NCBI GenBank assembly: GCA_013696905.1
Contig: JACCXP010000285.1
Span: 1-8,849, forward strand
Origin: Thermoleophilaceae bacterium
Lineage (GTDB): Bacteria; Actinomycetota; Thermoleophilia; Solirubrobacterales; Thermoleophilaceae
DNA length: 8,849 nt
Reading direction: 5' to 3'
Shown here: positions 7,168 to 8,849 of the stretch, in pieces
Position numbering within the stretch: the stretch's first letter is position 1
Layout: each line of letters starts with the position of its first letter
Translations under genes and position numbers: made by a program
The notes under the pieces: model-generated
Database searches by the model: none
Told to the model about the DNA's origin: nothing
Seen by the model: the letters and a program-made list of their open reading frames with translations, nothing else

Positions 7168-8064
7168 GTGACCGCCCCGACCGCCGAGACTGGCTCCGCG
7201 CTCGCGCTCCTGCGCGCGGGCGACGAGGTGGACGGGGTCTTCGCGTGCACGCGCAAGGACCGCCTGACCGCGCGCTCCGGCACGGCCTACCTTGCGGTCG
7301 AGCTGCGCGATCGCTCGGGGGCGCTGCCGGCGCGGGTCTTCCGCGACGCCGACTTCGTGGCTGGCCAGTTCGAGCGGGGAGATCTGGTCCGCGTCGCCGG
7401 CCGCGTCGAGCGCTTCCGCGACGAGCTCCAGGTCGAGCTGCGAGAGATCCGCCACGCCGGCGTCGATGAGGCCGATCCGGCCGACTTCCTGCCGGTCGCC
7501 TACCGCGACCTCGACGAGCTCGACGGCTTCCTCGAGCACCTCGCGCGCGAGGTCCACGACACCGACCTCCGCCGCCTGCTCGGCTCCTTCCTCGCCGACG
7601 AGTCGTTTCGCCGCTTGCTGCGGCGGGCGCCATGCACGCGCGCGGGGCATCACGCCTACCTCGGCGGCCTGCTCGAGCACACGGTCGCCGTCGCGACGCT
7701 CGCGCTTGAGACCTGCACGCTGCATCCGCGCCTCGACTCCGACCTGCTGATCTGCGCCGCGCTCCTGCACGACGTCGGCAAGCTGCGCGAGTTCGATCTC
7801 GGCGCCGAGATCGAGCTGAGCGAGGAAGGCCGGCTTGTGGGGCACGTGGCGCTCGGGCAGGAGATGATCGCCGAGCGCATCGCTCGGATCGAGGGCTTCC
7901 CGCGCTCGAGGGCGCTCGCGCTCGCGCACTGCGTGCTCACCCACCACGGCGCGGACGCGGTGCCCGGCCGGCGCTTCGGCTCGCCCGAGGCGCTCGCCCT
8001 GCAGAGGCTGAACGCGCTCGAGGCCGGGGTCAAGGGAGCGCTTGAGCACGGCCTCGCGAACTGA
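7168..8064 (+). CDS. YhaM-like 3'-5' exoribonuclease (OB-fold plus HD domain)
   Basis: A 298-residue protein starting at GTG. The N-terminal OB-fold (about 20-97) shows the pattern VDGVFACTRKDRL, GTAYLAVELRDRSG, FERGDLVRVAGRVERF, typical of a nucleic-acid-binding domain. The HD domain (about 155-290) contains HHAYLGGLLEHT with His162 and His171, LLHDVGK with His201-Asp202, GHVALG with His226 and THHG with His259-His260. This order is that of YhaM, a cytoplasmic metal-dependent 3'-5' exonuclease acting on short or decaying RNA. The last ligand region is altered: where the family usually reads about ADNLDAK, this protein has LNALEAG (Asn282, Glu285). Activity or metal specificity could therefore differ. 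It diverges from PAC2 across 67 bases. A general HD phosphohydrolase role is the alternative. Confidence 0.85.
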   Translation: MTAPTAETGSALALLRAGDEVDGVFACTRKDRLTARSGTAYLAVELRDRSGALPARVFRDADFVAGQFERGDLVRVAGRVERFRDELQVELREIRHAGVDEADPADFLPVAYRDLDELDGFLEHLAREVHDTDLRRLLGSFLADESFRRLLRRAPCTRAGHHAYLGGLLEHTVAVATLALETCTLHPRLDSDLLICAALLHDVGKLREFDLGAEIELSEEGRLVGHVALGQEMIAERIARIEGFPRSRALALAHCVLTHHGADAVPGRRFGSPEALALQRLNALEAGVKGALEHGLAN

Positions 8065-8134
8065 AGCGATACTTAGCGAGCAAGTAACAAAATCGCGGCC
8101 GAAACGGTCTTCGATTACGACGCAGTGACCCGTC

Positions 8135-8151
8135 GCGGCGAGCTTCGCCGC
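8135..8151 (+). other. Leader stem-loop before the YeaQ-type gene
   Basis: GCGGCGA (8135-8141) and TCGCCGC (8145-8151) form a perfect 7-bp stem with a three-base GCT loop. It ends two bases before the AAAGAGG ribosome site. It could protect the mRNA 5' end or modulate ribosome access (inference). In such GC-rich DNA short stems also arise by chance. The 102-base gap 8065-8166 is otherwise unusually AT-rich at 8065-8095, where a promoter is likely, but no good hexamer pair could be assigned. Confidence 0.35.
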
Positions 8152-8153
8152 AG

Positions 8154-8160
8154 AAAGAGG
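8154..8160 (+). promoter_or_regulatory. Ribosome binding site deciding the YeaQ-type start
   Basis: AAAGAGG is followed by a six-base spacer to the ATG at 8167. It supports that ATG over an upstream in-frame GTG at 8125, which would add a basic, non-homologous extension and run through the leader hairpin. Confidence 0.6.
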
Positions 8161-8166
8161 TTCGCA

Positions 8167-8442
8167 ATGGGCATCATCGGCTGGATCGTGCTGGGTCTGC
8201 TCGCGGGAGTGATCGCCAAGGCGATCATGCCGGGCAACGACCCGGGAGGCTTCATCGTCACGACGATCATCGGGGTCGTCGGCGCCGTGCTCGGCGGCTT
8301 CATCGGGAGCTCGCTCGGGATCGGCGACGTCGACGAGTTCTTCGACATCTCGACGTGGCTCTGCGCCATCGGCGGCGCGCTCGTGCTGCTGCTGATCTAC
8401 CGCGTGGTGGTCGGCCAGCGCTCTGGACCGCGCCGCGCCTAG
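8167..8442 (+). CDS. GlsB/YeaQ/YmgE-family small membrane protein
   Basis: A 91-residue protein with three predicted membrane helices at about 2-20, 29-51 and 62-81. The family core is clear: GWIVLGLLAGVIAKAIMPG at 5-23, then the Gly-rich helix TTIIGVVGAVLGGFIGSSLG at 32-51. Proteins of this group, historically called transglycosylase-associated, are often induced by envelope or general stress in other bacteria; the molecular function is unknown. The tail is short and basic (QRSGPRR). The length is normal. The gene appears to be a single unit: it has its own AT-richer leader and ribosome site, and a strong terminator follows 26 bases after the stop. A stress-sigma promoter would be expected, but I could not identify one. 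Confidence 0.9.
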   Translation: MGIIGWIVLGLLAGVIAKAIMPGNDPGGFIVTTIIGVVGAVLGGFIGSSLGIGDVDEFFDISTWLCAIGGALVLLLIYRVVVGQRSGPRRA

Positions 8443-8468
8443 CTTCACCGACGCGCCAAGCACCTTTG

Positions 8469-8501
8469 CGACGGCCCCCGCTCAGGGGGCCGTCGTCTTT
8501 T
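8469..8501 (+). terminator. Intrinsic terminator after the YeaQ-type gene
   Basis: CGACGGCCCCC (8469-8479) and GGGGGCCGTCG (8485-8495) form a perfect 11-bp stem with loop GCTCA, followed by TCTTTT. It terminates rightward transcription and isolates the tRNA gene behind it. No T-run exists for the opposite strand, so it is one-directional. Confidence 0.92.
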
Positions 8502-8507
8502 CGGACC

Positions 8508-8513
8508 TAGAAT
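8508..8513 (+). promoter_or_regulatory. Candidate -10 box (TAGAAT) for tRNA-Sec
   Basis: TAGAAT is a strong -10 match ten bases before the mature tRNA 5' end, which would leave a leader of about four bases for RNase P. The expected -35 position falls inside the terminator's right arm and has no TTGACA-like sequence. The promoter begins only about seven bases after the terminator tail. Confidence 0.5.
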
Positions 8514-8523
8514 CCGCCGCCGT

Positions 8524-8616
8524 GGGGTGGCAGGGGTCTGGTGGCCCATCCGGTCTTCAAAACCGGCAGGGCGGAGCAGCCCTCCGCTTGGAAGGTTCGA
8601 TTCCTTCGCCGCCTCG
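8524..8616 (+). tRNA. selC: Selenocysteine tRNA, tRNA-Sec(TCA)
   Basis: This 93-base gene folds as a bacterial tRNA-Sec. The acceptor stem has eight pairs (8524-8531 with 8608-8615, two of them G-U), followed by discriminator G8616. The D stem is five pairs (8534-8538 with 8543-8547) with a minimal four-base TGGT loop. The anticodon stem CCGGT/ACCGG holds the loop CTTCAAA, with anticodon TCA at 8557-8559, which reads UGA. The long variable arm has a six-pair stem (8571-8576 with 8582-8587), extendable by G-U pairs. The T arm GAAGG/CCTTC holds TTCGATT. Eight acceptor plus five T-stem pairs is the 13-pair hallmark of bacterial tRNA-Sec. CCA is not encoded. The product is charged with Ser by SerRS, converted by SelA and delivered by SelB; those genes are not in the window. 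Confidence 0.94.
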
Positions 8617-8713
8617 TGGTCTGCTAGAGCCAAACGGCGCAGGCCCTCGAGACTCTGCCTTCGCCAAGAGGCCCCTGCGGGACCTCCGAGAAGGTCGTGA
8701 GCTTTGAACACCC

Positions 8714-8849
8714 ATGACCGCAAGAATGCCCGGCGTGGCTGCTCGCCCCAAGGAAGGACGTTCCTACTACGGCTGGGTCCTCGCGTGGTCGCTCGGCCTC
8801 ACGGAGCTCGTCTCGTGGGGCGTGCTCGTGTACGCGTTCGGGGTCTTCC
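8714..8849 (+). CDS. MFS transporter, N-terminal fragment cut by window edge
   Basis: Forty-five residues are visible. After a short basic N-terminus comes YYGWVLAWSLGLTELVSWGVLVYAFGVF at 18-45, the first membrane helix of a major facilitator protein. The YYGW start and the YAFGVF ending resemble the oxalate/formate antiporter-like and related MFS groups, but substrate cannot be told. An in-frame TGA at 8705 forces the start to be at or after 8714. ATG at 8726 is an alternative. No close ribosome site is seen; AGAAGG near 8690 is too distant. The 97 bases between tRNA-Sec and this gene (8617-8713) show no clear terminator or promoter. Confidence 0.75.
   Translation, partial: MTARMPGVAARPKEGRSYYGWVLAWSLGLTELVSWGVLVYAFGVF

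Noticed and set aside
7101..7283. PAC2 start at the upstream ATG at 7283
   Set aside because: The extra 61 residues have no family similarity, are low-complexity and overlap the divergent YhaM-like coding region.
7015..8463. A 482-codon open frame on the minus strand across the YhaM-like and YeaQ-type genes
   Set aside because: It spans two well-supported opposite-strand genes, their AT-richer intergenic leader and part of PAC2, and has no family motif; it is a composition artefact.
8616..8713. Integrated element or attachment site at the 3' end of tRNA-Sec
   Set aside because: selC is a known integration site elsewhere, but no integrase, repeated tRNA tail or composition change is seen before the MFS gene.
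8617..8713. Hairpins between tRNA-Sec and the MFS gene as terminator or riboswitch
   Set aside because: Only short, interrupted pairings such as CAGG/CCTG were found, with no T-run and no recognisable riboswitch core.

Overview
The window is very GC-rich, coding-dense bacterial chromosome with strong third-position GC bias, so long open frames also occur antisense to real genes. The gene families point to Actinomycetota: an actinobacterial-type PAC2 protein, a Deinococcus/actinobacteria-type topoisomerase IB, a UvrD helicase fused to an Fe-S RecB-type nuclease, and apparently leaderless starts with TANNNT boxes 8-9 bases upstream. A deep branch such as Thermoleophilia is my best guess; no rRNA or marker gene proves it.

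Layout. 2-505 (+): 3' part of a secreted CAP/SCP-domain protein. It converges with a minus-strand pair, an inositol-monophosphatase-family phosphatase (1604-2440) followed 12 bases later by DNA topoisomerase IB (521-1591). A divergent unit starts only 22 bases from the phosphatase gene: a 1050-residue UvrD-like helicase with a C-terminal PD-(D/E)XK Fe-S nuclease (2463-5615), then a DedA-family membrane protein (5625-6224) whose only well-placed start is a non-canonical AUC. A PAC2 gene (6231-7100, minus) converges on DedA with a 6-base gap and diverges from a YhaM-like OB-fold plus HD-domain exoribonuclease (7168-8064, +). A small GlsB/YeaQ-type three-helix membrane protein follows (8167-8442), closed by a strong intrinsic terminator. 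Directly behind it lies a selenocysteine tRNA (selC, 8524-8616, anticodon TCA), and the right edge holds the start of an MFS transporter.

How the parts relate. The window is mainly housekeeping: DNA topology and break repair (topoisomerase IB, helicase-nuclease), RNA turnover (YhaM-like), envelope functions (CAP, DedA, YeaQ-type, MFS) and selenocysteine decoding. I see no defence island, prophage, insertion sequence or CRISPR array. The points most worth a second look are the tRNA-Sec, the AUC start of DedA, a nearly symmetric -10 element apparently shared by two divergent leaderless genes, the altered motor motifs of the helicase-nuclease, and the altered last metal ligand of the HD domain.
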